From: Pseudomonas benzenivorans
GTDB lineage: Bacteria > Pseudomonadota > Gammaproteobacteria > Pseudomonadales > Pseudomonadaceae
Length of the DNA: 64,000 nt
Reading direction: 5' to 3'
NCBI RefSeq assembly: GCF_033547155.1
Contig: NZ_CP137892.1
Span: 1,488,001 to 1,552,000, forward strand
Both the position numbers and the translations under genes were made by a program. This document shows positions 28,001 to 36,242 of the stretch, piece by piece. Position 1 is the stretch's first letter; each line of letters opens with the position of its first letter. Under the pieces are notes generated by a model, which saw only the letters and a list, made by a program, of their open reading frames with translations, made no database searches and had not been told where the DNA came from.

Positions 28001-30478
28001 GTCCCCGCGCAGATCATCGCCATCGCCAAACTGCCGCTGACCCCGGCGGGCAAGCTGGACCGTGCCGCTTTGCCGGAACCGCAGTGGCAGAGCCAGGGCT
28101 ACGAGGCGCCGCAGAGCGAGGCCGAGCGCAGCCTCGCCGGCATCTGGAGCGAGGTGCTGGGCATCGCGCCGGTCGGCCGCGAGGCGCACTTCTTCGAGCT
28201 GGGCGGCGACTCCATCGTCGCCCTGCAGGTGGTCAGCCGGGCACGGCAGCAGGGCCTGCAGCTGGCGCCGCGCGACCTGTTCCAGTTCCCCCGCCTGAGC
28301 GAGCTGGCCGGGGTGGCCCGGGCGCCACAGGCGCAGGCCGAACAGGCGCCGGCCAGCGGCGAGCTGCCGCTGCTGCCGATCCAGGCGCATTTCTTCGCCC
28401 TTGATCAGGCCGAGCCGGCGCACTGGAACCAGGCGCTGCAGCTGGAGCTGTTGCGCGAGCTGGACCCGGAGCTGCTGGAGCAGGCCCTGCAGGCGCTGGT
28501 GCGGCACCACGACGCCCTGCGCCTGCGTTTCCAGCGGCAGCAGGGCGCCTGGCAGCAGCGCTATGCGGAGCTCGAACCGGAGCAGGCGCTGCTTTGGCAG
28601 CGCGAGGCCGCCGATGAGGCCGAGGCCCTGGCGCTCTGCGAAGCCGCCCAGCGCAGCCTGAACCTCGCTGAGGGCCCCATGCTGCGGGCCGTGCACCTGC
28701 GCCAGGCGGATCGGTCGACCCGTTTGCTGCTGGTGATCCACCATCTGGTGGTGGATGGCCTGTCCTGGCGCATCCTGCTGGAGGACCTGCTGAGTGCCTA
28801 TCGTCAGGTACAGGCCTGGCAGCCGGTACGGCTGCCGGCGCGCAGCGCTTCCTACCGGGCCTGGGCCGAACAGCTGCAGGCCTGGGCCCGGGGGCCGGAG
28901 GCCGACACGGCACTGGATGCCTGGTGCAGTCGCCTGGCCGGCGCCCCGGCGCCTTTGCCCAGGGAGCTGGCGGGCGAACAGGCCTGCTACGCCGAGCGGC
29001 GCAGCCTGTCCCTGAGTCTGGATGCAGCCAGCACGCGCAGGCTGTTGCAGGCGCCGGCGCGTCTCGGCGTGCGCATCGATGCCCTGTTGCTGGGCGCCCT
29101 GGCCCGCAGCCTGTGCCGCTGGAGCGGCCAGCCCCAGCTGCGGGTGAACCTGGAAGGCCACGGCCGCGAGCCGCTGGGCCAGGCGCCGGACCTGAGCCGT
29201 ACGGTGGGCTGGTTCACCAGCCTGTATCCATTGCGCCTGCCGCAGAGGGCCGACGGACGCGAGCAGCTGGAGGCGATCCAGCGCGAATTGCAGGCGTTGC
29301 CCCACGGCGGGCTGAGCTATGGCGCCTTGCGCTACCTCGGCCCGGCCCGGGCCCGGGCGGCCCTGGCGGAGCTGCCGACGGCGGAGGTCACCTTCAATTA
29401 CCTCGGCCAGTATCAGGCGGGCGCCGCCGGCGACTGGTTCCGCCCCGTCGCCGGCGGCGGCGCCGCGGTGGCGCCGGACAATCCGCTGGCCAGCCGCCTG
29501 GCGGTCAACGGCCAGGTGTTCGACGGCCAGCTGCAACTGGGCTGGGAGTATGCCGCCAGCCAGTACCGCGACGAGACCATCCAGGGCCTGGCGGAGGACT
29601 TCCGCCGCGAACTGCTGGCCCTGGTGGCGCTGGCCGATGAGGCGGCGCCCGGGCCATCGCCGCTGCTGCCGCTGAGCCGCCAGGCGGGCGCCGCGGCGCC
29701 GCTGTTCTGTCCGCATCCGGTCACCGGTCGGGTCACCGGCTATCAGCCGCTGGCCGCCAGGCTGGAGGGGGTGCGCCCGGTGTTCGGCCTGCAATGCCGC
29801 AGTTTCCTCGACCCGGCCTGGCGCGACGCCTCGCTGCACGAGATGGCCGACGCCTACCTGGCCGCGCTGCTCAGGCAGCAGCCCAGCGGGCCTTACCACC
29901 TGGTCGGCTGGTCGCTGGGCGGCAGCCTCGCCCTGGAGCTGGCGGCGCGGCTGGAGGCCCGGGGCGAGCGGGTGGCCTTCCTCGGCCTGCTGGATTGCTA
30001 CGTGCCCGGTACCGAGATCGCCGAGGACGACGCCCGTCATCCCCAAGCCCGCGCCCGCCTGGGAGAGACCCTGCGCATGCTGGCACCGGAGCTGGCGCCC
30101 GGGGCCCTGGATGAGTTGTTGGCGCGTCTGGCCGAACACGAGCCGCTCGACTGGCCGGAGGCTGCGCGCACCTGGCTGGCCGTCCAGGGCCTGGACGCCG
30201 CTGCGCGGCAGAGCCTGGAGGAGCTGCTGTTCGCCTGGGCGGTGGAGCAGCACATGCGCCGGCTCTGCGCGGGTTACCGCCTGCCCCAGGTGCGGGTGCG
30301 CCCGCATTGCTGGTGGGCGAGCCAGCCGCCGGGGCGCGCGGCCTTGCTGGAACAGGGCCTGCAGCAGGCGCTGGGGCAGGCCGCCAGCCATCGTCAGGTG
30401 GAGGCCGATCACCTGGGCATCGTGCGTCACCCAGGGGTACTCGAAGCGTTGCAGGCCGAGCTGACGCGTCTGGGGTGA
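25004..30478 (+). CDS. Terminal NRPS module with release domain (C-A-T-E-TE)
   Basis: The 1,824-residue synthetase adds the last residue and releases the peptide. It starts at a GTG overlapping the previous stop by 4 bases, with GGAGG just upstream, so the two synthetases are translationally coupled. Domains by residue: an N-terminal linker 1-45, C 50-480 ('HHIVSDGW', about 178), A 493-985, T (Ser about 1070), E 1110-1540 ('IHHLVVDGLSWR', 'FNYLGQY'), TE 1565-1824 with nucleophile in 'LVGWSLGGSLALEL' (about 1636) and a late His in 'VEADHLGIV'. The A domain matches those of modules 1 and 2 and carries the same REP-encoded insert. An epimerase before the thioesterase implies a D-configured C-terminal residue. 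Linear or cyclic release cannot be told. Confidence 0.95.
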   Translation: MSNSPIDKAALARRFLALGPAEQQRFLELLGAKGIRFERLPLVPAPRGERVPASYAQQRLWLVAQLEPDSSAYHMVGAFRLEGELKREALLGALGLIVERHEALRTRFAERDGQLCQLIDPPGELALEEHDLRGEPERAGALADAHAARPFDLAEGPLLRVQLLRLGEGEWRLQLVCHHIVSDGWSIGVFGEELARGYAALCLGQPPALPELPIQYADYGLWQRAWLEAGERERQLAYWREQLGEQQPVLALPYRTGAGGDRQARRVAWKVAPALVERLRGLAQDEGATLFMLLLAAFQLLLARYSGQRDIRVGVPVANRQRAEIAPLIGFFVNTQVLRARLEPGMSFRELLGQVRQAALQAQEHQDLPFDQLVEALAPERSLGQTPLFQALFNHQRRDLAALQALPGLRLTPLAQDVPHAIFDLALDSEELGDELRLTLTWAGERLDDGLMTRLAEHYGQSLERLCDQPDGVLTQLPLLDAQDWQRLAQWNRPRERHDAARLFPALFAEQARQRPAAIALVHGAERLSYAELEARSNQLARLLIERGVGAESRVGVSQERGTGMILAMLGILKAGGAFVPLDPDYPRERLAYMAEDSGLRWLITHSSLVERLPLPEGVEALCLDRLPLADYPASAPAVRLHPLNLAYLIYTSGSTGQPKGVAVNHAGLSMHVQVIGQRYGMTPDDVELHFASISFDGALERWTVPLAHGSRLVIRDQELWSAEKTCQVLVEEGVTIACLPPSYAQQLLDWVEANPALVADAESAGSFPRSAWERSPGRSASASAVLKVRSWTLGGEAFTRELYQRLQAILKPQRIINGYGPTETVVTPLIWSAYPGERFEAAYAPIGTAVGPRRLYVLDGELNPLPIGVAGELYIGDEIGLARGYHRRPELTAERFLPDPFGAPGERMYRTGDLVRWREDGVIDYLGRVDHQVKIRGFRIELGEIESQLLALDGVAEAAVIARDTPSGKQLVGYVVTRQAPDGQALKAALAQRLPDYMVPAQIIAIAKLPLTPAGKLDRAALPEPQWQSQGYEAPQSEAERSLAGIWSEVLGIAPVGREAHFFELGGDSIVALQVVSRARQQGLQLAPRDLFQFPRLSELAGVARAPQAQAEQAPASGELPLLPIQAHFFALDQAEPAHWNQALQLELLRELDPELLEQALQALVRHHDALRLRFQRQQGAWQQRYAELEPEQALLWQREAADEAEALALCEAAQRSLNLAEGPMLRAVHLRQADRSTRLLLVIHHLVVDGLSWRILLEDLLSAYRQVQAWQPVRLPARSASYRAWAEQLQAWARGPEADTALDAWCSRLAGAPAPLPRELAGEQACYAERRSLSLSLDAASTRRLLQAPARLGVRIDALLLGALARSLCRWSGQPQLRVNLEGHGREPLGQAPDLSRTVGWFTSLYPLRLPQRADGREQLEAIQRELQALPHGGLSYGALRYLGPARARAALAELPTAEVTFNYLGQYQAGAAGDWFRPVAGGGAAVAPDNPLASRLAVNGQVFDGQLQLGWEYAASQYRDETIQGLAEDFRRELLALVALADEAAPGPSPLLPLSRQAGAAAPLFCPHPVTGRVTGYQPLAARLEGVRPVFGLQCRSFLDPAWRDASLHEMADAYLAALLRQQPSGPYHLVGWSLGGSLALELAARLEARGERVAFLGLLDCYVPGTEIAEDDARHPQARARLGETLRMLAPELAPGALDELLARLAEHEPLDWPEAARTWLAVQGLDAAARQSLEELLFAWAVEQHMRRLCAGYRLPQVRVRPHCWWASQPPGRAALLEQGLQQALGQAASHRQVEADHLGIVRHPGVLEALQAELTRLG
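26460..28255 (+). repeat. A-T didomain repeat, copy 3 (module 4)
   Basis: This is the third copy of the adenylation-carrier unit, located in the other synthetase gene. It shares the 'LPLADYPASAPAV' segment with copy 2 and the 'LQAILKPQ' segment with copy 1, so it is a mosaic of the two. Confidence 0.85.
27299..27355 (+). repeat. In-frame REP element inside adenylation domain 4
   Basis: This is the same 57-bp REP at the same codon position as in modules 1 and 2. The host codons just before it (ADAESAG) differ from the other copies (AEAEPDG), while the REP itself is unchanged. Confidence 0.95.
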
Positions 30479-30485
30479 CAGGGGG

Positions 30486-30506
30486 CAGCGGCCCAACGGG
30501 CCGCTG
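30486..30506 (+). terminator. Hairpin after the second NRPS gene
   Basis: CAGCGGCCC-AAC-GGGCCGCTG forms a perfect 9-bp stem with a 3-base loop, 8 bases after the stop codon. There is no T-run, so it is a weak intrinsic terminator at best or an mRNA end-protector. Confidence 0.45.
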
Positions 30507-30540
30507 AGCACTTCGCGCAGTGGTTTCGTGCGAGGGCGCC

Positions 30541-30564
30541 TAAATTTTTGCCGCTCTGGTTCGT
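30541..30564 (+). promoter_or_regulatory. Iron-starvation (IS) box promoter of the receptor gene
   Basis: CTAAAT is followed after exactly 16 bases by CGT. This is the TAAAT-N16/17-CGT promoter form recognised by PvdS-type sigma factors in pseudomonads. It sits about 60 bases upstream of the receptor ribosome site. The sigma gene of this cluster is the natural partner. Confidence 0.7.
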
Positions 30565-30626
30565 CTATTAGGACTAGACAAGTAAATACGAATACTTCTG
30601 ATTTAAATTTTATGGGGAGGAGTCAC

Positions 30627-32858
30627 ATGCAAGGTCTGTCGAAGTACCCGTCGCGTGCGCCGTTTGCGCGCTGCCGTCTGTCCCTGGCCCTGGGCTGCGC
30701 GCTGGCGCTGTCCGCTGGCCTGGCCCGGGCGGCCGACGGGGTGACCGAGCTGGAATCGATGGAAATCACCGGCAAGCTGAGCAGCCCGGTGACCGACGAC
30801 AGCGGCTACGTGGCGAAGAACAGCCGCAGCGCCACCAAGATCAACACGCCCCTGCGTGAAACCCCGCGCTCGGTCTCGGTGGTCACCGAGCAGCAGATGA
30901 AGGACCGCAACGTCCTCACCGTCAGCGACGCCCTGCGTTACTCCGCCGGCATCCAGGCGGGTTACTTCGGCGAGGACAACAAGCAGGACTGGTTCGTCAT
31001 CCGCGGCTTCAAGCAGGCCAACAACGGCCTGTTCATGGATGGTGCGCGGGTGTTCTCCAGCGGCTTCTTCAGCTGGCAGATCGACCCCTACATGCTCGAG
31101 CGCATCGAGGTGCTCAAGGGCGCTTCCTCGGTACTCTACGGCCAGACCCCGCCGGGCGGGCTGATCAACCTGCAGAGCAAGCGGCCGACCCTGGCGGCGC
31201 GCAACGAGATCGGCGTGCAGTACGGCAGCTTCGATCGCAAGCAGATGCACATGGACGTCGGCGGCAAGCTGGACGATGACGGCGACCTGCTCTATCGCGT
31301 GGTGGCGCTGAGCCGCGATACCGGCACCCAGGTCGACGACGTCGGCGCCGAACGCCTGTTGCTGGCGCCCTCGCTGACGATCAACTTCAACCCGGACACC
31401 TCGCTGACCCTGCTGGCCAGCGTGCAGAAGGACAACTCCGACCCGCAGCTGCAGTTCCTGCCGGCCAGCGGCACCATCGCCGCCAACCCCAACGGCAAGA
31501 TCGACACCGACACCGCGGTCGGCGATCCGGGTTACGAGAAGTTCGACCGCACCCAGCTGACCCTCGGCTACGAGCTCAACCACCGCTTCAGCGACGCCTG
31601 GGAGTTCCAGCAGAACCTGCGTTACGGTCACCTCGACCTGGAGCTGCGCCAGCTCTACAGCCTGGGCTTCGTCAACGATTCCTTCCCCGGGCTCGACCCG
31701 AGCCGGCGCCTGATCGCCCGTGGCCTGACCTACGAGGACGGTCAGGCGGAAAGCCTGTCGGTGGACAACCGCATGCTCGGCAACTGGATCGGCAATGGCT
31801 GGGAGAACAACCTGCTGCTGGGCTTCGACTACCAGCTGCTGAACATCGACACCAAGAGCCCGGCCAGCGACCCCGGCTTCCCGGTGGTGCCGCTGCTGGA
31901 TATCTACAACCCCAAGCGTGCCGCGCCGGTCACCCTGCCGATGGTGGGCACCATCACCCCCACCTACGGCCAGCCCATCGGCGCGTTCGCCCTGCAGGAC
32001 AAGGACACCCGCGCCGATCAGTTCGGCTACTACCTGCAGGAGCAGCTCAAGCTCGACGACCATTGGGTCTTCACGCTGGGCGGCCGTTACGACGAGACCC
32101 GCTACGACTTCGACAACCGCACCACCGGCGCCGGCTTCCAGGTCAGCGACCAGCAGTTCACCGCCAGTGGCGGGGTGGCCTACCTGTTCGACAACGGCCT
32201 GACACCCTACGCCAGCTACTCCGAGTTCTTCACCCCGGTCACCAGCCTCAACACCAGCACCGGCAAGCCGTTCATGCCGGAAGAGGGCGAGCAGAAGGAG
32301 ATCGGCCTGAAGTTCCAGCCGCAGGGCTTCAGCGGCCTGTTCACCATGGCCCTGTTCGAGCTGACCCAGGACAACGTGCGCAAGACCCTGCCGGGCGGCA
32401 TCCAGACCCAACTTGGCCAGGTACGCAGCCGCGGCCTGGAGCTGGAGGCCCAGGCCGACCTCAGCGAGTCCCTGAGCCTGGTGGCCAGCTACACCAAGCT
32501 GGATGTGGAGACCACCAAGAGCACGCGTCCGACCGAAGTGGGCAAGACCCCGGCCAACGTGGCCGACGAGCTGGCCTCCATCTGGGCGCACTACAAGGTC
32601 AAGGGCGGCAGCCTCGATGGCCTGGCCTTCGGCGCCGGTGCCCGTCATACCAGCTCGTCCTACGGCGACAACACCGAGAGCCTGGAGGTGCCGTCCTACA
32701 CCCTGCTCGATGCGGTGGTCAGCTACGACTGGGAGAACTTCCGCGTCCAGCTCAACGCCAACAACCTCACCGACAAGGAGTACATCACCGCCTGTGACTA
32801 CTACTGCTGGTACGGCAACCGCCGCAATGTCATCGCGTCCGTCAACTATGCCTGGTAA
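30627..32858 (+). CDS. TonB-dependent siderophore receptor
   Basis: This outer-membrane protein of 743 residues imports the ferric siderophore using TonB energy. The chosen Met has GGGGAGGAG just upstream, and a signal peptide with cut near 'GLARA-ADG' follows. A plug domain ('TPRSVSVVTEQQMKDRN', 'VIRGFKQANNGLFMDGAR', 'IEVLKGASSVLYGQTPPGG') precedes a beta-barrel ending in an aromatic residue (V-N-Y-A-W), as required for outer-membrane insertion. The mature N-terminus goes straight into the plug, so the ~80-residue signalling domain of FpvA/FecA-type receptors is absent. It is related to FhuA/FoxA-type hydroxamate receptors. The gene overlaps the acyltransferase by 11 bases. Confidence 0.95.
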   Translation: MQGLSKYPSRAPFARCRLSLALGCALALSAGLARAADGVTELESMEITGKLSSPVTDDSGYVAKNSRSATKINTPLRETPRSVSVVTEQQMKDRNVLTVSDALRYSAGIQAGYFGEDNKQDWFVIRGFKQANNGLFMDGARVFSSGFFSWQIDPYMLERIEVLKGASSVLYGQTPPGGLINLQSKRPTLAARNEIGVQYGSFDRKQMHMDVGGKLDDDGDLLYRVVALSRDTGTQVDDVGAERLLLAPSLTINFNPDTSLTLLASVQKDNSDPQLQFLPASGTIAANPNGKIDTDTAVGDPGYEKFDRTQLTLGYELNHRFSDAWEFQQNLRYGHLDLELRQLYSLGFVNDSFPGLDPSRRLIARGLTYEDGQAESLSVDNRMLGNWIGNGWENNLLLGFDYQLLNIDTKSPASDPGFPVVPLLDIYNPKRAAPVTLPMVGTITPTYGQPIGAFALQDKDTRADQFGYYLQEQLKLDDHWVFTLGGRYDETRYDFDNRTTGAGFQVSDQQFTASGGVAYLFDNGLTPYASYSEFFTPVTSLNTSTGKPFMPEEGEQKEIGLKFQPQGFSGLFTMALFELTQDNVRKTLPGGIQTQLGQVRSRGLELEAQADLSESLSLVASYTKLDVETTKSTRPTEVGKTPANVADELASIWAHYKVKGGSLDGLAFGAGARHTSSSYGDNTESLEVPSYTLLDAVVSYDWENFRVQLNANNLTDKEYITACDYYCWYGNRRNVIASVNYAW

Positions 32859-33849
32859 TGCCCTCGCGGCTTTGCCGCTGCCCGATGGGCGGCGGCTGGC
32901 CGTCAGCCAAGGCGAACAGGAACTGGCCCTGCGCCTGGACGGGCAGCCCCTGCTGCGCGTGCGGCGCCTGGCCGACGGGCGCCTGCAGCCGCTGGAGCTG
33001 CCTCTGGCCGAGCAGGCCGAGGCGCTCTGGCTGCTGGCCTACTGCTGCTTCGCCGGCGATCCGGACCGGCAGGCGCTGCGCCTGGCGCTGGCCGAGGTCG
33101 ACCCGGCCTTGCGCGCCAGCGGCCTGCTGCTGGGCGAGGGCGAGGACCTGCGGATCGAGCGCGAGTTGTTCTGGCAGTTGCCGGGGCCCTTCCTGCGCGC
33201 GCCGGCGAGTGCCGGTTACCCGCAGCAGCTGGTGATGCACGCCAGCGGCCGGCGTCACCCGCGCCGTCCGCCCAAGCCGGTGGGCGAGGTGTACCGCCGC
33301 TTCGATGCCCGCCTGGGCGCCTGGATGTCCCTGCGCACCCTGGACATCGAGGCGGACCTGCCGCGCTTCAATCGCTGGCAGAACAGCGCGCGGGTCGCGG
33401 CGTTCTGGCAGGAGCAGGGCGACCTGGAGCAGCACCGCCGCTACCTGGAGGCGCTGGCCGCCGATCCGAGGGTGCTGACCCTGATCGGCTGCCTGGATGA
33501 CGAGCCCTTCGCCTACTACGAGGCCTACTGGGCCAAGGAGGATCGCATCGCCCCGTTCTACCAGGCGGGCGACTACGACCGCGGCATCCATATGCTGGTG
33601 GGCGAGGAGCATCACCGTGGACCGCACAAGGTGGCGGCCTGGCTGGGCGCGCTCAGCCACTACCTGCTGCTCGACGAACCGCGTACCCAGCGCGTTGTCG
33701 CCGAACCCCGCGCCGACAATGCGCGGATGATCCAGCACCTGCAGGCCCAGGGCTACCACAAGGCCAAGGAGTTCGACTTTCCGCACAAGCGTGCGGCGCT
33801 GATGGTGCTGCCGCGCGAGGTGTTCTTCGACCGTTGCGCCCTGGCTTGA
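32848..33849 (+). CDS. Siderophore N-acyltransferase (IucB/AlcB/VbsA type)
   Basis: This 333-residue GNAT-fold enzyme most likely acetylates the N5-hydroxyl-amine of hydroxyornithine to form the hydroxamate ligand. The C-terminal acyltransferase half (about 145-333) has 'LIGCLDDEPFAYYEAYW', 'DYDRGIHMLVGEEHHRGPHKVAAWL' and 'VVAEPRADNARMIQHLQAQGY', hallmarks of the IucB/MbtK/AlcB group. The N-terminal half is diverged, as is common. The ATG lies inside the end of the receptor gene and no clear ribosome site is visible, so translation is probably coupled. Acetyl rather than another acyl donor is inferred from the closest known relatives. No PvdF-like formylase is present. Confidence 0.88.
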   Translation: MPGNALAALPLPDGRRLAVSQGEQELALRLDGQPLLRVRRLADGRLQPLELPLAEQAEALWLLAYCCFAGDPDRQALRLALAEVDPALRASGLLLGEGEDLRIERELFWQLPGPFLRAPASAGYPQQLVMHASGRRHPRRPPKPVGEVYRRFDARLGAWMSLRTLDIEADLPRFNRWQNSARVAAFWQEQGDLEQHRRYLEALAADPRVLTLIGCLDDEPFAYYEAYWAKEDRIAPFYQAGDYDRGIHMLVGEEHHRGPHKVAAWLGALSHYLLLDEPRTQRVVAEPRADNARMIQHLQAQGYHKAKEFDFPHKRAALMVLPREVFFDRCALA

Positions 33850-33978
33850 GCCGGGCCGCAGGGGCCGAGATCTTTCAAAAAGGAGCCGCGCCCGAACGCG
33901 GCCGCTACTGATGAGGTTGGGCAAGGTGCGCGCCGCGCACCCTAAGACGAGCCATGCACACAGAGGATCGAGCCTGAC
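33850..33978 (+). other. Short gap before the hydroxylase gene
   Basis: The gap contains a GC-rich hairpin, GCCGCG-CCCGAA-CGCGGC, near 33886-33903 and no IS or Fur box that I can see. The hydroxylase is therefore probably read from the receptor promoter. No gene is present. Confidence 0.4.
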
Positions 33979-35283
33979 ATGAGCATTGAAACGCTGGAAT
34001 ACGATGTAATCGGCCTGGGCTTCGGCCCGGCCAACCTGGCCATCGCGGTGGCCCTGGACGAGGATGCGCGGGTGCGCGAGCGCGGCCTGCGCTATTGCTT
34101 CCTGGAGAAGAAGGCGGACTTCGAGTGGCACGGCGGCATGCTGCTGGAAGACAGCCGCATGCAGATTTCCTTTCTCAAGGACCTGGCGACCCTGCGCAAC
34201 CCGGCGAGCCGCTTCACCTTCCTCAACTACCTGCACCAGAAGCGTCGCCTGGAACCCTTCATCAATATCGGCACCTTCACCCCGTCGCGCCTGGAGTACA
34301 ACGACTACCTGGCTTGGGCGGCCGGTCATTTCGCCGAGCGCGTGCACTATGGCGAGGAGGTGATCGCCGTCGAGGCGCAGGAGGAGCGCGGCGAGGTGCA
34401 GCGCCTGAAGGTCACCACGCGCCAGGCCGATGGCCGCACCCGTACGCGCCTGGCCCGTAACCTGGTGGTGAGCATCGGTGGCCAGCCGAGCATTCCCGAG
34501 GCCTTCGCGCCCTTGCGCAACGACCCGCGGGTGATCCATTCCTCCGCCTATCTGGCGCGCATCGAGACGCTGTGCGCCGAACGCGAGGCGCCGTACCGTC
34601 TGGCGGTGATCGGCGCCGGCCAGAGTGCGGCGGAGATCTTCACCGATCTCGGCGGGCGTTACCCCAATGCCGAACTGAGCCTGATCATGCGCAGCCCGGC
34701 GTTGCGCCCGGCCGACGACAGCCCGTTCATCAACGAGATCTTCGACCCGGGCTACACCGACCTGATCTACCAGCAGCCCGAAGCCATGCGCCAGCAGCTG
34801 ATCCGCAGCTTCAGCCACACCAACTACTCGGTGGTCAATCTCGACCTGATCGAGCGCGTCTACCAGGACCTCTACCTGCAGCGGGTCACCGGCAAGGTGC
34901 GCCAGCACCTGCTGGCCAATCGGCAGATTCAGGAGGTGCGGGCCGGTGTCGAGGGCATCGCCCTCAACCTGCTGGACCGCCAGCACCATGCCCGCGAAGT
35001 GCGCGAGTTCGACGGGGTGATCCTCGCCACCGGCTATCGCCGCGACGGCTACAAGCGCCTGCTGGAGGGCGTGGCCGGTTACCTCGGCGAGGGTGAGGTG
35101 GCGCGCAGCTACCGTCTGCCGAGTCGCGAGGGTTTCCACCCCGGCATCTTCCTGCAGGGCTGTTGCGAGGCCAGCCACGGCCTCAGCGATACCCTGTTGT
35201 CGGTGCTCTCGGTGCGTTCCCAGGAGGTGGTGGATGCCTTGATCGACGGTCGTCTGCGGCCCCAGGCGGTGGCATGCGCCTGA
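33979..35283 (+). CDS. L-ornithine N5-monooxygenase, PvdA-like
   Basis: This flavin enzyme of 434 residues hydroxylates the side-chain amine of ornithine using NADPH and O2, the first step to a hydroxamate. The FAD motif is 'GLGFGPANLA' (about 12-21). The substrate region shows 'FLEKKADFEWHGGMLLEDSRMQISFLKDLATLRNP' in pieces conserved with PvdA, and the NADPH motif is 'VIGAGQSAAEIF' (about 211). The late 'ATGYRRDGY' signature and the C-terminal 'ASHGLSDTLLSVLSVRS' are also present. The length is close to PvdA (443). A lysine substrate (IucD-like) is possible, but PvdA resemblance and the NRPS context favour ornithine. Confidence 0.93.
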   Translation: MSIETLEYDVIGLGFGPANLAIAVALDEDARVRERGLRYCFLEKKADFEWHGGMLLEDSRMQISFLKDLATLRNPASRFTFLNYLHQKRRLEPFINIGTFTPSRLEYNDYLAWAAGHFAERVHYGEEVIAVEAQEERGEVQRLKVTTRQADGRTRTRLARNLVVSIGGQPSIPEAFAPLRNDPRVIHSSAYLARIETLCAEREAPYRLAVIGAGQSAAEIFTDLGGRYPNAELSLIMRSPALRPADDSPFINEIFDPGYTDLIYQQPEAMRQQLIRSFSHTNYSVVNLDLIERVYQDLYLQRVTGKVRQHLLANRQIQEVRAGVEGIALNLLDRQHHAREVREFDGVILATGYRRDGYKRLLEGVAGYLGEGEVARSYRLPSREGFHPGIFLQGCCEASHGLSDTLLSVLSVRSQEVVDALIDGRLRPQAVACA

Positions 35284-35305
35284 GCAGCGTCCCGGGAGGC
35301 CGTCG

Positions 35306-36085
35306 TTGATCCCCGCCCTGGCGCCGTTGTTCCAGGGGCCCTTCGGCCATTACCGCGAGGTGCTGGTGCTCGCCGACGACCCGCGCCCGGCCCTGTCCGG
35401 GCCGGAGCTGGTGGCGCCGGAGCAGCTGGAGGCGCTGCTGGCGCGCTTCGCCCCCGAGCAGGTCGGGGGCGACCGGCGGGCGCGGGTGTCGCTGTGGTCC
35501 AAGTACTATTTCCTGCGCCTGATTCCGCCGGTGGTGGCCGCCAGCCTGGTGCTGGGCTGGCGCTTGCCGCTGGATTTCCAGCGGATCCAGGTGATCGTCG
35601 GCGACGATGGCCTGCCGGCCGCCTTCAAGCTGCCCCATGCCGGCGAGCGCTGGCCGGCGCCGCCGGGCGATCCCTTCGAGCGTTTCGCCGAGCTGCTGGA
35701 CGCTAACCTGTTGCCCTTTATCCAGGCCTTGAATGGTTGCGCCAAGGTCGCCCCGCGGGTGCTCTGGAGCAATGCCGGCAACTACTTCGAATGGATTCTC
35801 TCCAGCCTCGCCGCCTTGCCGCTGCCGGAGGCTATGCTGGCCGACGGCAAGCGCCTGCTGGACAGTCGCCTGCGCCCGGATGGCCGCGCCAATCCGCTCT
35901 ATCAGCCGATCCGTTATGTGCCTCGCGAGGGCGCCGAGGACCCCCTGCGCCAGCGTCGGCAGTGCTGCATCCGCTACCTGCTGCCGGGCTATGCGCTGTG
36001 CGAGAACTGCCCGCATATCGACAACCCGCCACCGGGTTATCGCGGCGAGCTGGCCTTGGCCTCGGGGCTGCCCCAGGAACCCTGA
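35306..36085 (+). CDS. FhuF-like ferric-siderophore reductase
   Basis: The 259-residue protein resembles FhuF, the cytoplasmic 2Fe-2S reductase that frees iron from hydroxamate siderophores. The C-terminal cluster-binding motif C-C-x10-C-x2-C is seen in 'RQCCIRYLLPGYALCENCPH' (about 225-244). The centre has 'LWSKYYFLRLIPPVVAASLV', a family trait. The start is a TTG with GGGAGG 6 bases upstream; no ATG nearby fits. It closes the biosynthetic strand, convergent with the importer operon. Its presence implies that the ferric siderophore enters the cytoplasm, unlike pyoverdine, which releases iron in the periplasm. Confidence 0.9.
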   Translation: MIPALAPLFQGPFGHYREVLVLADDPRPALSGPELVAPEQLEALLARFAPEQVGGDRRARVSLWSKYYFLRLIPPVVAASLVLGWRLPLDFQRIQVIVGDDGLPAAFKLPHAGERWPAPPGDPFERFAELLDANLLPFIQALNGCAKVAPRVLWSNAGNYFEWILSSLAALPLPEAMLADGKRLLDSRLRPDGRANPLYQPIRYVPREGAEDPLRQRRQCCIRYLLPGYALCENCPHIDNPPPGYRGELALASGLPQEP

Positions 36086-36172
36086 GCACGGGGGGCGCGG
36101 CGCGGCAGCCTTGCCATCGGCGCGCTCCCCCCAATCCCGCAAATACAGCTACCAGCGCTTGTGCCGGACGCA

Positions 36173-36201
36173 GGATGGGCCGAGCGCAGCGATACCCATC
36201 C
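36173..36201. repeat. Dispersed intergenic repeat, copy B
   Basis: GGATGGGCCGAGCGCAGCGATACCCATCC is close to the reverse complement of the repeat at 1633-1656 and is itself partly self-complementary at its ends. It lies between convergent genes, where it could also serve as a terminator. The rest of this 157-base gap holds no gene. Confidence 0.45.
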
Positions 36202-36242
36202 GGCCGATGCTCGGGCCGGAGGTCGCGTGGCTATGCAGATCC

